Assembly: GCA_964215955.1 (NCBI GenBank)
Contig: CAXPDR010000041.1
Coordinates: 62,001 to 126,000 of the forward strand
Reading direction: 5' to 3'
DNA: 64,000 bases
DNA from: GCA-2706205 sp964215955
GTDB taxonomy: Bacteria; Bdellovibrionota; Bacteriovoracia; Bacteriovoracales; Bacteriovoracaceae
This document shows positions 42,979 to 52,117 of this stretch, piece after piece. The translations under genes were made by a program, and so were the position numbers. The notes beneath the pieces were generated by a model, which was not told the origin of the DNA, did not search any database, and saw nothing but the letters and a program-made list of their open reading frames with translations. Each line of letters starts with the position of its first letter. Position 1 is the stretch's first letter.

Positions 42979-44713
42979 TTGGGGCAATTAAGTTCATTCT
43001 TCCCATACCATCATTTTTATAAAGAAGTTTTTCTAAAGACAAATCCCTAATTTTAGTAAAAATAAGAGGTGGAAGTTCCACTCCCATCCAAACTTTACTA
43101 TATGATTGGCTTTCTTCATCAAATTCAAACAACTCTTCCTGAACTTTTCCAACGACGATTCCTCTTAAGCCCCACCTAACATCTTGAATTGAAGAAATTA
43201 ATCCTAATTCTTTTTTACCAAACCAAATGGTGTCATCATCAATCTCTGCATCCATTATCGTAAATACAATATGCGGTAGAACTTCATCTTTTAAAACTTC
43301 ACCATGCTCTTCATAGGTATCAACTCGACGATACTCAAAGCTTGTTTTAATATCTAGTATTATAGGAAATCTTACATTATGTTGTCCGATGAGAAGGCCT
43401 TGAATATTACCAACTTTATAAATAACATCCATATAAAGTTGAGCCCGATCTCCTTTTTTATTCATTCTAACGAAAGCTTTCTTGGGTCCCCATTTAAGGC
43501 CTTTCTCCTCTAATATCTTATCCCACTCACCATTCAAAATAGTTGCATTAATAATTTTGGTTAAATAATGTTCATCAATACTAATAACCATATTATTTTC
43601 TTCATCTGTCACAATCGACTCAACATTTTGAATAGATTTTTGAAACTCTTCCTGGCTTCTGATAAGTTCATAAGGCTTATCTTCAAGATATAAAGCACAT
43701 TGATCACCATACTTTGAGAAAGTCTCATGAGTACAAAAGTTCCCATTTATATCGACTCGAAACAACTTAGAATGAATAGCATCAAAACTTTCAACTTCTA
43801 AATTAAATGGATAATCACAGCCCTCAGCTGTATTAAACCAAAAGTTTGATGGATACTTTTCACCATCATATTTTTTCGCTAAAGAAAAGAGTCCATCTCT
43901 ACTAATTAAATTACTCATTTGATCTAGAAGTAGTTTTTTTAAAAAGTCTTTATTAGATGTTATTGTTTCTTTAATTTTCCTCTTATCAATACTGACATTA
44001 CGTCCCATAATTTCCATTTCGACATCTGTAATTTCTAAATCGGTAAATTGGAAATCAAAACCATGAATTGAATTCTGTAAGGTTTCTGCAAGAACTTCTG
44101 AGTTCAATTTATCCAAGTTAATTTGAATCTTACCTTCTTTCGTTTTTAGTAATGAAACATTAGTATCAATTGGTAGGATAACCCCTGGTGAAAATTTTAT
44201 TGATGGATTTAGAATCCTCACTGAAAATGCCACTAATTTTTTTCCGGTATTAAGCTCAGGGACGATAAAGCTAATTTCGAAACTGTTAGCGTAAATATCA
44301 AGACCATCAATATCAGCTTTCGTTTTAAACAAAATCCCTTCCGGTAGTGCTTCTAGGTCAATATGAGGTGATAGTTTTTGAACGTCATAACCAAAACCTT
44401 TTAAGCGAAATTCTGGTTTTGCCTCTAAGAAACCAAAACGTGATAACTCTTCAATTTTTTCAATAAAGGAAATGGTATCTTCCGTTAAGAATTCTTCAAT
44501 CTTAGTACTATCATAACTAATCTCTTGTTCATCGAATCTAGCACTATAAAATTTAACTTCACCACTAAAATTAGAAATAATTTGTTCAACTTCTTTGATA
44601 AGAAAAGAATTCCAATTTGTGTTTGCTCGTGAATATATGATTAAATCAGGATGACAAAGTCCATCAAAGGAAAAAAGAATAGAGAATAATAAAAATAATA
44701 TTTTATTCTTCAT
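42956..44713 (-). CDS. Large exported hypothetical protein, second of a tandem pair
   Basis: Signal peptide MKNKILFLLFSILFSFDGLC, mature protein of about 565 residues. Long beta-strand and helix pattern without recognised motifs; Cys pairs (EGCDYP, NFCTHE, DQCALY) suggest disulfides. Segments such as QMSNLISRDGLFSLAKKY and VDEHYLTKIIN-type helices followed by long strands recall lipid-binding TULIP/DUF1439-like folds, which is a weak inference. The start overlaps the end of the upstream exported gene by 11 bases, so the two are one operon. Confidence 0.62.
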   Translation of the reverse strand: MKNKILFLLFSILFSFDGLCHPDLIIYSRANTNWNSFLIKEVEQIISNFSGEVKFYSARFDEQEISYDSTKIEEFLTEDTISFIEKIEELSRFGFLEAKPEFRLKGFGYDVQKLSPHIDLEALPEGILFKTKADIDGLDIYANSFEISFIVPELNTGKKLVAFSVRILNPSIKFSPGVILPIDTNVSLLKTKEGKIQINLDKLNSEVLAETLQNSIHGFDFQFTDLEITDVEMEIMGRNVSIDKRKIKETITSNKDFLKKLLLDQMSNLISRDGLFSLAKKYDGEKYPSNFWFNTAEGCDYPFNLEVESFDAIHSKLFRVDINGNFCTHETFSKYGDQCALYLEDKPYELIRSQEEFQKSIQNVESIVTDEENNMVISIDEHYLTKIINATILNGEWDKILEEKGLKWGPKKAFVRMNKKGDRAQLYMDVIYKVGNIQGLLIGQHNVRFPIILDIKTSFEYRRVDTYEEHGEVLKDEVLPHIVFTIMDAEIDDDTIWFGKKELGLISSIQDVRWGLRGIVVGKVQEELFEFDEESQSYSKVWMGVELPPLIFTKIRDLSLEKLLYKNDGMGRMNLIAPINAFEMY

Positions 44714-46679
44714 TTATATCCCCTCTAAGTTTACTTATATCTATTTCATCAATATCTAGCCCAAAAACGACATGCCCCTGTTCTACAACATATACATCCC
44801 TTAACTTCAAATCGAAACCAGGTATCTTTTTCATAAACTTTGAAACATCTACAGTGAATACTTGTCCCTCCAATATGACTAGGTTCTCTTGTATTTGTTC
44901 GTAGACTCCATTTCTCACAACTTGGCTAATATCTTGAATTGGATAATTATAAGTCGTATCAAAGTTGGAGTTTGTAAAACTCGGATCAACCTGAAAGCGA
45001 AGAGTCGTTTCGTCATTAAAGTCTTGAAAGCTATATTGTAAATCAAATTCCAATGGAAAAATAAGTTCATTACTTTTTAATTCAGGAATCAATGTATAAG
45101 GGTTTAAGACTATTTCTCCTTCAATAAAATCTCCCAATAAATGTGATACATAATCACTAAAGCCTTCTTTTTCTAGTTCATTTAATCTAATGCCTAATTT
45201 TAAAACAGCTTTTATTCGATTTAATTCACAAGATTTTCTATTTTGGGCCATAAAGTGGAGATTTATTCCTCTAATATAAACACCTGCCTTAGGAGCTAAT
45301 GTTTGAAACAATTTATTTGCTAAAAATAAATTGATATTTGAGTTTATAATAGAATTAATAAAAGGTTCTGAAATGCCGACAGCTGCTTCAAATTCTTGAT
45401 ACGATTCAATCGAATTAAAATCTAGTTCTTGAAGGGTCTTCTTCCCATTCCAAACCTTATCACCAATTTTAATTTTCTTCTGATTAATAACAAGTTCATT
45501 ATTAAAAGCTAAGTTCACATCTCGATTAGAAAATGAATTGATTTGATTTAACAACAATTTATTTTGTAGACTTCGCACTGTTGAAGCAAAAATTTGCTCA
45601 ACCTTTTCAGAAATATTACCTTCACTAATTTGGTCCTTTTTGTTAGACATTAAATATTCAACAGCTGCTTTCGGATCAACTTTAGAAAGTCTAATAAATT
45701 CTTCTCGCTCTTTTCTATGTTTATCATAATTAACGATCTCAAACTGGCTAGAAATATGACCTAAGTTTTTAATTAGTTTTTCATTAAGAATTCGAACTAA
45801 GTCCTGCGTTATAAATTTTCCGGCCGCAAATGTTAACTGTTTGGCCAAGAACTCACTTTCATCTAGCATGAGTCTTTGAATATAATCCACTTGAACAACA
45901 AAGCTCTTTCCATTTACCTTTAAAATTGGTGGCGGCATTGTAAATTTTGAAAAGTTTAAATCAAACTTTGGAGCGTCAGTATTAATTCCAAACCTTATAT
46001 TATCTAATTGATCGGATTTAGTTCCAGAAGAAAAGATATTAGTTTTAAGTCCCAAAAAGTCTAAGCTCATTGAGTCCTGGTCTAGATTAGTCTTTAATTT
46101 GACCAATGCACTCAAAGGTTTGTCTCCAACAAGATCTAAATTGTATTTTTCAAATTTTCCATACAGTCCATCCCTTCTTAAGCATTGATTTTTTTCATCA
46201 AGTTCTTCACATTTACAATTTCCATTTGAATCGACGCTTTCACAAATTTCAATAAAGTCTCCTGATATCGAGAGTCCCTTAAAGTCAAATTTTGTATTCA
46301 CGTGTATCGTCTTATCTTTTCCAAGAGTTTGGATTTGAAATGAGTCCTCATCAATTTCGGCCTCAACTTTAATAGGACTCCACTTAACATGAAAACTAAG
46401 GTCCTTTGTTAAGTCAAAACTTATATAATTTTGAATAAGCTTATTTATAATGGGATTTTCCAAGATAGAATCTTTCTCTATTTTTCCATTTACACTTGCA
46501 CCTGGAATAACAAAAACTGATTTATTCTGCTTATCTTTATAGTGATTTAAAACTTCAATTAATACTTTCTGAATCCCTCTATTTTTGAGGTGAATGTTTA
46601 TGTGATTACTATCAGCACCAAACACAGTGGTGCTAACAAAGATTAACAATAAAAAACTTTTTAATAAAACTCTTCCCAC
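44703..46679 (-). CDS. Large exported hypothetical protein, first of a tandem pair
   Basis: Starts with GTG at 46679, five bases after AGGAG. Signal peptide MGRVLLKSFLLLIFVSTTVFG, mature protein of about 637 residues with many alternating strands (LSFHVKWSPIKVEAEID, FKGLSISGDFIEI) and a Cys-rich stretch (EICESVDSNGNCKCEEL). The C-terminal part IPGFDLKLRDVYVVEQGHVV resembles the strand order of lipid-binding TULIP domains. It shares the general design, size and operon with the next gene, so they may be distant paralogues that act together in the periplasm. Confidence 0.62.
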   Translation of the reverse strand: MGRVLLKSFLLLIFVSTTVFGADSNHINIHLKNRGIQKVLIEVLNHYKDKQNKSVFVIPGASVNGKIEKDSILENPIINKLIQNYISFDLTKDLSFHVKWSPIKVEAEIDEDSFQIQTLGKDKTIHVNTKFDFKGLSISGDFIEICESVDSNGNCKCEELDEKNQCLRRDGLYGKFEKYNLDLVGDKPLSALVKLKTNLDQDSMSLDFLGLKTNIFSSGTKSDQLDNIRFGINTDAPKFDLNFSKFTMPPPILKVNGKSFVVQVDYIQRLMLDESEFLAKQLTFAAGKFITQDLVRILNEKLIKNLGHISSQFEIVNYDKHRKEREEFIRLSKVDPKAAVEYLMSNKKDQISEGNISEKVEQIFASTVRSLQNKLLLNQINSFSNRDVNLAFNNELVINQKKIKIGDKVWNGKKTLQELDFNSIESYQEFEAAVGISEPFINSIINSNINLFLANKLFQTLAPKAGVYIRGINLHFMAQNRKSCELNRIKAVLKLGIRLNELEKEGFSDYVSHLLGDFIEGEIVLNPYTLIPELKSNELIFPLEFDLQYSFQDFNDETTLRFQVDPSFTNSNFDTTYNYPIQDISQVVRNGVYEQIQENLVILEGQVFTVDVSKFMKKIPGFDLKLRDVYVVEQGHVVFGLDIDEIDISKLRGDINEE

Positions 46680-46854
46680 ACACTCTCCTCTAAGTAGTCA
46701 TATAAGAGCAATGAAAATGCCAATTTCACGGCCCCACCCAAATACGATTTCAAGTACTTACAAGAAGGCATTGTCCAATTAATATACAGCAAGGCAATAC
46801 TTTGACACTTATGAATCCTAATAAAACAAAATTGCCAATGACCGATAAGACTCT

Positions 46855-47646
46855 ATGAATTCGAATAAGTATCGCCCGTTTAAGATGAGGATTATCTCCA
46901 TATTCTTAATTCCTTATATAAGCATGAGCTTTTCATATGCTTCTTCAGAAAATAAAACCACAGATAAAATTTGTTTAACCAAATCTTTGAAGGAGCTCCT
47001 TCCTAAAGAAGAAGAGTTTAAAATAGATAATGTAAAACTCCTTCAAGCGGATATGACTAATGGTCGCTTTTACCTTGGAGAGCAATTTAGTAAAGACTCT
47101 ATATACATAGGTATAGCAAACCATCCAAATGAAGGTTATCATCACTACTATTTAATTGCTGGTAATAAAAGATATGATGGTCAACCGATCTTTGAAAAAT
47201 CTGATTTAAAGACTTTTTCAAGAAATCAGCCCTTATTTTCTAAAGGTGTAATATTTAAAATTGATAGCTCAGAAGACCTAGTAAATAAGACTCAAAATGT
47301 CATGGACCAAAAACAAAACTCCAGAAACATTTCCTGTTTACAAGGTGCTTGTAACATTTTAAATGAAGTTGAAATTGACATTCCAAGTTTACGTAAGAAA
47401 AAAATAATTAGTAATGAAGAGTTTTCTAGGGACTTACTTAACGCAAGCGTCAAAGTCGGTGGAAAAGATGTTAAGGTTGAAATGATGAGTACCTCTTGGG
47501 ATGAAGTTAAGCACTACCTTAAAGAAAGGCGAAATGTTGATGAAAAAATGTTTAAATATACTAGAGCTTTAGTCATTAAAAATGTAGTCTTACCAGGTGT
47601 GGGATTAGTTTATTTATATGTTGTTTTTCAAATGAAAGAAGATTGA
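46855..47646 (+). CDS. Exported hypothetical protein
   Basis: Signal peptide ending near SFSYA; the true start may be the first ATG or the ATG ten codons later (46885), and neither has a clear ribosome site. Three Cys in the mature part (KICLT, ISCLQGACN). The end has a hydrophobic stretch (LVIKNVVLPGVGLVYLYVVF) that could be a strand or a C-terminal anchor. No family recognised. The 175-base gap upstream holds a TTGACA at 46802-46807 but no well-placed -10. Confidence 0.55.
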   Translation: MNSNKYRPFKMRIISIFLIPYISMSFSYASSENKTTDKICLTKSLKELLPKEEEFKIDNVKLLQADMTNGRFYLGEQFSKDSIYIGIANHPNEGYHHYYLIAGNKRYDGQPIFEKSDLKTFSRNQPLFSKGVIFKIDSSEDLVNKTQNVMDQKQNSRNISCLQGACNILNEVEIDIPSLRKKKIISNEEFSRDLLNASVKVGGKDVKVEMMSTSWDEVKHYLKERRNVDEKMFKYTRALVIKNVVLPGVGLVYLYVVFQMKED

Positions 47647-47653
47647 AGAAAGA

Positions 47654-48613
47654 TTAGATATTAATCAGCATCGCCTTTTTAAGTCGGAGATGATCTAGAA
47701 AAAAAGCAGAATTAGTCTTTAATTCAATTAAGACTTCACCAATATATGTTTCAGCTTTTATTAATTCGTTTTTTTTCCACAATTTTGATTGGTGAATAAT
47801 TTGTTTATCGTATTTTGTAAGTCGAGCCTTTTTCTCTAAATACGACTGATCAAATAACTTTTGAATATGTGATTGCAAAAAATACAATGGACCTATTAAG
47901 TCCTCTCCATTCTGATAAGCTTCTATTATTAATTCGTAAAATACCTTCAGTTTTTTAGAGCCAAACGATTCAGCTAGTTTAAACGTATCAAATTTAACTG
48001 TATCCAATACTTCATTAAGACTTTCAAGAGAAACTTTCTGTGTTCCATACAAAAGATAAGTTTGTTCCAAGAACTGATAATAGGAATAAAACTCAAATGG
48101 AACTTTCGACTTAAAGTATTCTGTTGCATCATAATCTAAATAAACATTAAAGTATTTACTCAAAAAGTTTAATAAAGCATCTTCTTCCCAAAATGCAGGA
48201 GCGATTATACTTACACTCTGAATTGTTTCCTCTTTTATCTTTTTTAGTTTTTTAAAAAACTCATCTTCTTTATTGAAATTTAAAAGAATTATCTGATCCT
48301 GTAATGAATCTAACTCTTTTATAAGACATTCTTTTACATCACTTGGTATTTCTTCCGCATTATGAATTAAAAAAGATTCATTACTTCCAAAAAGACTAAG
48401 GGATCTAAATGTATCCTCATACCACTGGGAATTACATTCCTTTCCCATTAAAACTTTGAACCGACCTTCAGAAAGTTGATTTCGATCAATTTTATCTTTA
48501 ATCATTTTAAAAGCTATTGGATGATAACAATGAAAAGCATTCACTCCTTGATTCAAATGGATAGAGGCAACCTTATCGTTTAAATATTCCCAGATTTTCC
48601 ATTTAGAATGCAT
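47654..48613 (-). CDS. Probable DNA polymerase III delta subunit (HolA-like)
   Basis: 319 residues in the size range of HolA, the clamp-loader subunit that opens the beta clamp. The sequence is divergent: LFGSNESFLIHNAEEI and the helical C-terminal part (LIGPLYFLQSHIQKLFDQSY, then KYDKQIIHQSKLWKKNELIKA-type helices) fit the family's usual late segments. The strongest argument is position: it overlaps the end of an LptE-like gene by 11 bases, and lptE-holA is a widespread gene pair. No Walker motif is expected in delta. Confidence 0.6.
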   Translation of the reverse strand: MHSKWKIWEYLNDKVASIHLNQGVNAFHCYHPIAFKMIKDKIDRNQLSEGRFKVLMGKECNSQWYEDTFRSLSLFGSNESFLIHNAEEIPSDVKECLIKELDSLQDQIILLNFNKEDEFFKKLKKIKEETIQSVSIIAPAFWEEDALLNFLSKYFNVYLDYDATEYFKSKVPFEFYSYYQFLEQTYLLYGTQKVSLESLNEVLDTVKFDTFKLAESFGSKKLKVFYELIIEAYQNGEDLIGPLYFLQSHIQKLFDQSYLEKKARLTKYDKQIIHQSKLWKKNELIKAETYIGEVLIELKTNSAFFLDHLRLKKAMLINI

Positions 48614-49253
48614 ATAAGATCATATCCTTAAAAGAGTTTGCTGCATCCTTAGCAAGTTGATTAATGAGCTGCTTTTGAACACCAGTGTTTTGTGAATTTA
48701 AAACCATTAAAGACGAACCATCCAACTCTTTTAAATTGTAAGATCCAGACAATGGTATTTTTTCATTGAAAATAATCTTAGAGCTTAAGGCTTTTTCAGT
48801 TATACTTTTTTGAAAAAAGTTGATTTCTTCTTTTGTTGGATGTTTTAACACAATAACTCTTAGATTTAAATTTACCTGATTAACAGTAGGTGTATTAAAA
48901 TCTTCACGTCCTTCTCCTAAAACACTTTCCCCAAAAGTATTGGACGCTCTTTTATATGTAAGAACTTCGACAGATTTTAAAGACTTACTTGGTGTTTCAA
49001 TTATTCCCAAAAGTACAGCATCACTACCTTCCAGTCTACGCGTAAGCCGAAGACCTCTAAAGTCGGAAAGAGTATCAAGAACCTCTTGGGTAAAAACACC
49101 TGAAATATTCCCTAAATTTCCATGATTATAAAACATTGGAACATACAAATTACGGACACCAAATTGAGCAAATGGATTTTTTTTACTCAAAAATCTATAA
49201 CCAGAGCAGGAGTTAAATATAAGAAATATAAGAGCTAAATACTTTAAATTCAT
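48603..49253 (-). CDS. lptE: LPS-assembly lipoprotein LptE-like
   Basis: Lipoprotein signal MNLKYLALIFLIFNSCSGYRF with Cys16 and the family's 'C-GY-F' start. VRNLYVPMFYNHGNLGNISG, FTQEVLDTLSDFRGLRL and GSDAVLLGIIETPSKSL are the usual LptE order: strand, helix, then 'aDa.l.g.i'. LptE plugs LptD and helps insert lipopolysaccharide in the outer membrane. The coupled holA-like gene supports the call. Confidence 0.75.
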   Translation of the reverse strand: MNLKYLALIFLIFNSCSGYRFLSKKNPFAQFGVRNLYVPMFYNHGNLGNISGVFTQEVLDTLSDFRGLRLTRRLEGSDAVLLGIIETPSKSLKSVEVLTYKRASNTFGESVLGEGREDFNTPTVNQVNLNLRVIVLKHPTKEEINFFQKSITEKALSSKIIFNEKIPLSGSYNLKELDGSSLMVLNSQNTGVQKQLINQLAKDAANSFKDMILYAF

Positions 49254-49341
49254 ATATATTAGCTACATTATACAACTTCATAAGACAAGTACTTGCAAAG
49301 CGTCATATTCATTTTAAATTTAGTATGTTAAATAGCCTAAT

Positions 49342-49875
49342 ATGAAAGATTTAAAAAACCTTGGTGATCTTCTTGGAATGGATGACAACACTGAGGAAGT
49401 TTACACAAGTGATCAAAAAAAAAGGGCCTGGAGAGGAAATAGAGGTCTATATAGCAGACAAAAAGGTCTTTTTAACTTCTTAATTCTCATTAGAAACTGG
49501 GAATCTATTGTCGGCAAACTTATGGCCGAAAACACCATCCCTTTAAAAGTGAGGGGGCAAACCTTAATTATTAGTGCTAAGCACAGTATTTTCGCTCAAG
49601 AATTGGGTTTTCTCGCACCTAAGATTATTGAAAAAATTAATACTGAATATCCTGAGACTCTAGATAAAATTAAATCTATCAAATTTGTTCATAGTGACTT
49701 TGGCCATAAAGACTTTGTCAGTCCTAAGAATTTTAAAGAAAAAAAGCAAGAAAAACCGAAACTTCATCCATTCTCACCAGAATACCAGATAAGAAAAAAG
49801 AAGGCTGAAAGTTTATTTCAAGATATAGAAGACAATGAAATCAAGGAAATGCTCATCCAGTTTTATTTACTTTAA
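49342..49875 (+). CDS. DciA-like (DUF721) replication protein
   Basis: Core pattern IRNWESIVGKLMAENTIPLK, GQTLIISAKHSIFAQELGF, LAPKIIEKINTEYP matches the DUF721/DciA family, whose members help load the DnaB helicase in bacteria lacking DnaC. A basic N-terminus and a charged C-terminal tail extend the core. It ends overlapping the convergent methyltransferase gene by 23 bases. Confidence 0.68.
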   Translation: MKDLKNLGDLLGMDDNTEEVYTSDQKKRAWRGNRGLYSRQKGLFNFLILIRNWESIVGKLMAENTIPLKVRGQTLIISAKHSIFAQELGFLAPKIIEKINTEYPETLDKIKSIKFVHSDFGHKDFVSPKNFKEKKQEKPKLHPFSPEYQIRKKKAESLFQDIEDNEIKEMLIQFYLL

Positions 49876-50416
49876 AAATCGAAGTTTTACTTAACTCCTT
49901 CACAATTGAAATCTGACTTGAACTTATATAAGGTCGTATCCAAAAAAGGTCTCTTCGACCTAAAAAATAAACTTCACAACCATGGTTCACTGCTAAAGAA
50001 AACTTCTCCATCAATTTAGCAAGTTTTTGAGCACTCATAAAATGACAGTTTCTTTTTTGCTTACATTTAGGAATTCTCCCTTCATCCAACGAATAAAATG
50101 GAGGATTGGATATAATTAAGTCGAATTCATTAAAGTCAAAAGCCTCAAAATCCCCTTTTAATATATGAAAGGAACGATTAAGCTTATGACAATTTTCTTC
50201 TAAAAAGTTAAAGTATTCTTGCTCCTTTTCTAAAAAATATATTTCTTTGGTACTTGGCGAGTTCTGCATAAACTCAATGCCGACAACCCCACAACCAGCA
50301 AAAAGATCTAAGACCTTAGTTGGTCCATAGTTTAGAGAAGAAACATATTTAGCTAGGTCTACTGAATCTTGAGAGAAATGATAAAAATCAGGTTGGATAT
50401 AATCTTTACTTACCAT
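49853..50416 (-). CDS. SAM-dependent methyltransferase, TrmN6/YfiC-like
   Basis: Rossmann methyltransferase with the SAM loop VLDLFAGCGVVGIEFMQ, acidic EKEQEY and catalytic NPPFYSLDEGR. NPPF is typical of enzymes that methylate exocyclic amino groups, and the early segment SKDYIQPDFYHFSQDSVDL resembles TrmN6 (tRNA1(Val) A37). The exact target is not certain. The start at 50416 overlaps the end of the upstream frame by 11 bases. Confidence 0.75.
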   Translation of the reverse strand: MVSKDYIQPDFYHFSQDSVDLAKYVSSLNYGPTKVLDLFAGCGVVGIEFMQNSPSTKEIYFLEKEQEYFNFLEENCHKLNRSFHILKGDFEAFDFNEFDLIISNPPFYSLDEGRIPKCKQKRNCHFMSAQKLAKLMEKFSLAVNHGCEVYFLGRRDLFWIRPYISSSQISIVKELSKTSIFKVNKTG

Positions 50417-51515
50417 ACTGAACAAGCTTTTTGATATCATCCTCAGGATAATCACCTAAAGAGATAAGATGAATTAAGCCAACTTTTAGGTTCATATTTT
50501 TTAACTGATGGTAAAATTTTCTTTGTCCTGACAAAGAACTCAAATGCAAGAGATTCTTATTTTCATTTAAACTCCCCTTAAGAGCATCTCTAAAGTAATC
50601 ACCAGAAAGGATTTGTTGAATAAGAAACAAATTGTATGTTTCTTTCTCTTTAAAATAAGAGTCTAAAATTTTAAAAGATTTTTTAGTTTTTTTGTTATTA
50701 AGCGGACCATTCCTAAAGAATAGCATGGTTGAAAGATTTAATTTTTCAAAAGATTGATGTTTTAAATATCTTTCTAAAAAGTTCCTATAAGAAAAATCGC
50801 TGCTTTCTTCATAAATTTTGGGCCCCCAAGTAAACAAATACTCACGGCCATAATTATGGGATTCGAATTGCTTGTTCAAATATATTAAACCTTTTCTTAT
50901 ATCGAATTCATCATCAATAGCATCTTGCAAACTACCAGATGAATTTGCATAGATATAAAATTTAAATAGATCAAATATTCTCTGGTTTTTGATTTTTTTC
51001 TGAATCAACCTTAGAACTTTTAAGAGATAATCCCTTGAGTTATCGAAATCCCAAATGACCTTCTCTGAGTTTAAAATATAATAAGATATATCTTTTTTAA
51101 TTACTTCTTTAATTAAATTGGAGGCCCTTGCTTGATTATTCACCTTAAGAAAGCCGAGAATTCTAGCAGACTTAGCGAGAAAGTTCTCATAGTTTTTCAA
51201 ATAATTATCGAGTTTTACTAAATCCGAAATACTGGATTCACTCTTTAATAATAAATCAATGAAATTGAAAAATTGATTGTTACTTTTTAATATATTTTTC
51301 TTTTTAGAATCATGAACAGTAAAACACTCTTCTAATTTTTCTTTTTCATCCTTGTCTTCTAAAAATTTACCTAGTAATTGATTTACAGCTAATTTGGATA
51401 ATTTTTCACAGTTCAAATCTCCTATGGGTGAAGATATGAGTTCATAGCCTAAGGGAGAATAGAATATTTCAATTTTAAATAAATCAGACTTTATTTCGGG
51501 AACTAAGAACCAAGC
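50406..51515 (-). CDS. Downstream frame of a probable frameshifted GYF-domain protein
   Basis: This frame is open from inside the end of the GYF gene (51515) to 50406, 369 residues. It has no ATG in about its first 260 codons; the only candidate, TTG at 51416, has AGGAG only two bases before it. The 33 codons before that TTG read as normal protein (AWFLVPEIKSDLFKIEIFYS, then PLGYELISSPIGDL), so the frame should be entered from the upstream gene by a -1 shift at the A10 run (51516-51525). The product is largely helical and Lys/Leu-rich with no recognised domain. It could be the C-terminal part of a 570-residue membrane protein, or the broken half of a mutated gene. Confidence 0.6.
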   Translation of the reverse strand, partial: AWFLVPEIKSDLFKIEIFYSPLGYELISSPIGDLNCEKLSKLAVNQLLGKFLEDKDEKEKLEECFTVHDSKKKNILKSNNQFFNFIDLLLKSESSISDLVKLDNYLKNYENFLAKSARILGFLKVNNQARASNLIKEVIKKDISYYILNSEKVIWDFDNSRDYLLKVLRLIQKKIKNQRIFDLFKFYIYANSSGSLQDAIDDEFDIRKGLIYLNKQFESHNYGREYLFTWGPKIYEESSDFSYRNFLERYLKHQSFEKLNLSTMLFFRNGPLNNKKTKKSFKILDSYFKEKETYNLFLIQQILSGDYFRDALKGSLNENKNLLHLSSLSGQRKFYHQLKNMNLKVGLIHLISLGDYPEDDIKKLVQYGK

Positions 51516-52117
51516 TTTTTTTTTTCTAGGATTAAGTTTTGTGCATAAGCTTTTGGAAAAACCTTTTCAAAAACTTTCCCTGTCATATTTCTCAAGATAG
51601 AATCTTGAAAAATAATTGAAACAACCATTAAAACAACAAAAACTCCTGCAATAATATAAAGAGGATTAATATAAATTTTTGATTTAGATTTTTCGATTTT
51701 TTTAGGAGAATTATTTTGAGAGCGTTTTTTACCAGACGCTTTTACTAGTTCTCTTTCTTTTTCAGTTTTTTTTTTAATTACAGTAGAAGCAGTTCCTTCC
51801 ACTGAAGGTTTATTTAACGATTCATCTGGATATTCTAGGTCTTCGTTTGATGGTAATTGAGAGTTATTTTCTTCTAATGGATAATCGTTGATATCAACAT
51901 ATTCTGCTTCCTGAACAGGGTTAAAATCTTGCTTGATTCCATCAAAAACATATTTTTTGATTAGCTCTTGTTCTCTTACAAAAATCCAATATCCATTTCC
52001 ACAGCAAACTTCATCATCACCTTTTATTGAATTATTTGCAATGAGTTCTCTAAGCTTCTCTATTGAAACTGGACCTAAAATATGATGACTTTTCGTTCTA
52101 ATCAACCATTCTTTCAT
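51503..52117 (-). CDS. GYF_2-domain membrane protein, zero-frame part
   Basis: The N-terminal 65 residues match the GYF_2/DUF4339 module: EWLIRTKSHHILGPVSIEKL, then NNSIKGDDEVCCGNGYWIFV. A charged linker (about 70-150) precedes one membrane helix (INPLYIIAGVFVVLMVVSII, about 155-175). In the zero frame the protein ends at LEKKKLGS soon after. The ATG at 52117 overlaps the mlaD stop; a TTG one codon earlier is possible. A -1 shift at the A10 run near its end would add 369 residues. It is cotranscribed with mlaD. Confidence 0.7.
   Translation of the reverse strand: MKEWLIRTKSHHILGPVSIEKLRELIANNSIKGDDEVCCGNGYWIFVREQELIKKYVFDGIKQDFNPVQEAEYVDINDYPLEENNSQLPSNEDLEYPDESLNKPSVEGTASTVIKKKTEKERELVKASGKKRSQNNSPKKIEKSKSKIYINPLYIIAGVFVVLMVVSIIFQDSILRNMTGKVFEKVFPKAYAQNLILEKKKLGS
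51515..51525 (-). other. A10 slippery run, candidate -1 frameshift or slippage site
   Basis: Read leftward, G is followed by ten A and then GC; codons GAA AAA AAA AAG contain the heptamer A-AAA-AAG used for -1 frameshifting in E. coli dnaX. A -1 step puts the ribosome on GCT-TGG-TTC, the downstream open frame. RNA polymerase slippage adding one A gives the same product. I see no upstream ribosome-site-like stimulator and no strong downstream hairpin. Confidence 0.6.

Noticed and set aside
44703..46679. Possible AsmA-like transport protein
   Set aside because: The size fits, but I cannot see the AsmA N- or C-terminal signatures, so only a general exported protein is called.
46802..46807. TTGACA as -35 of a promoter for the gene at 46855
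   Set aside because: No acceptable -10 hexamer at 15-19 bases; only TAATAA at about 11-12 bases.
51414..51416. TTG at 51416 as an independent start of the 336-residue frame
   Set aside because: AGGAG is only two bases away, and the 33 upstream codons in the same frame look like normal protein, so entry by frameshift is more likely.
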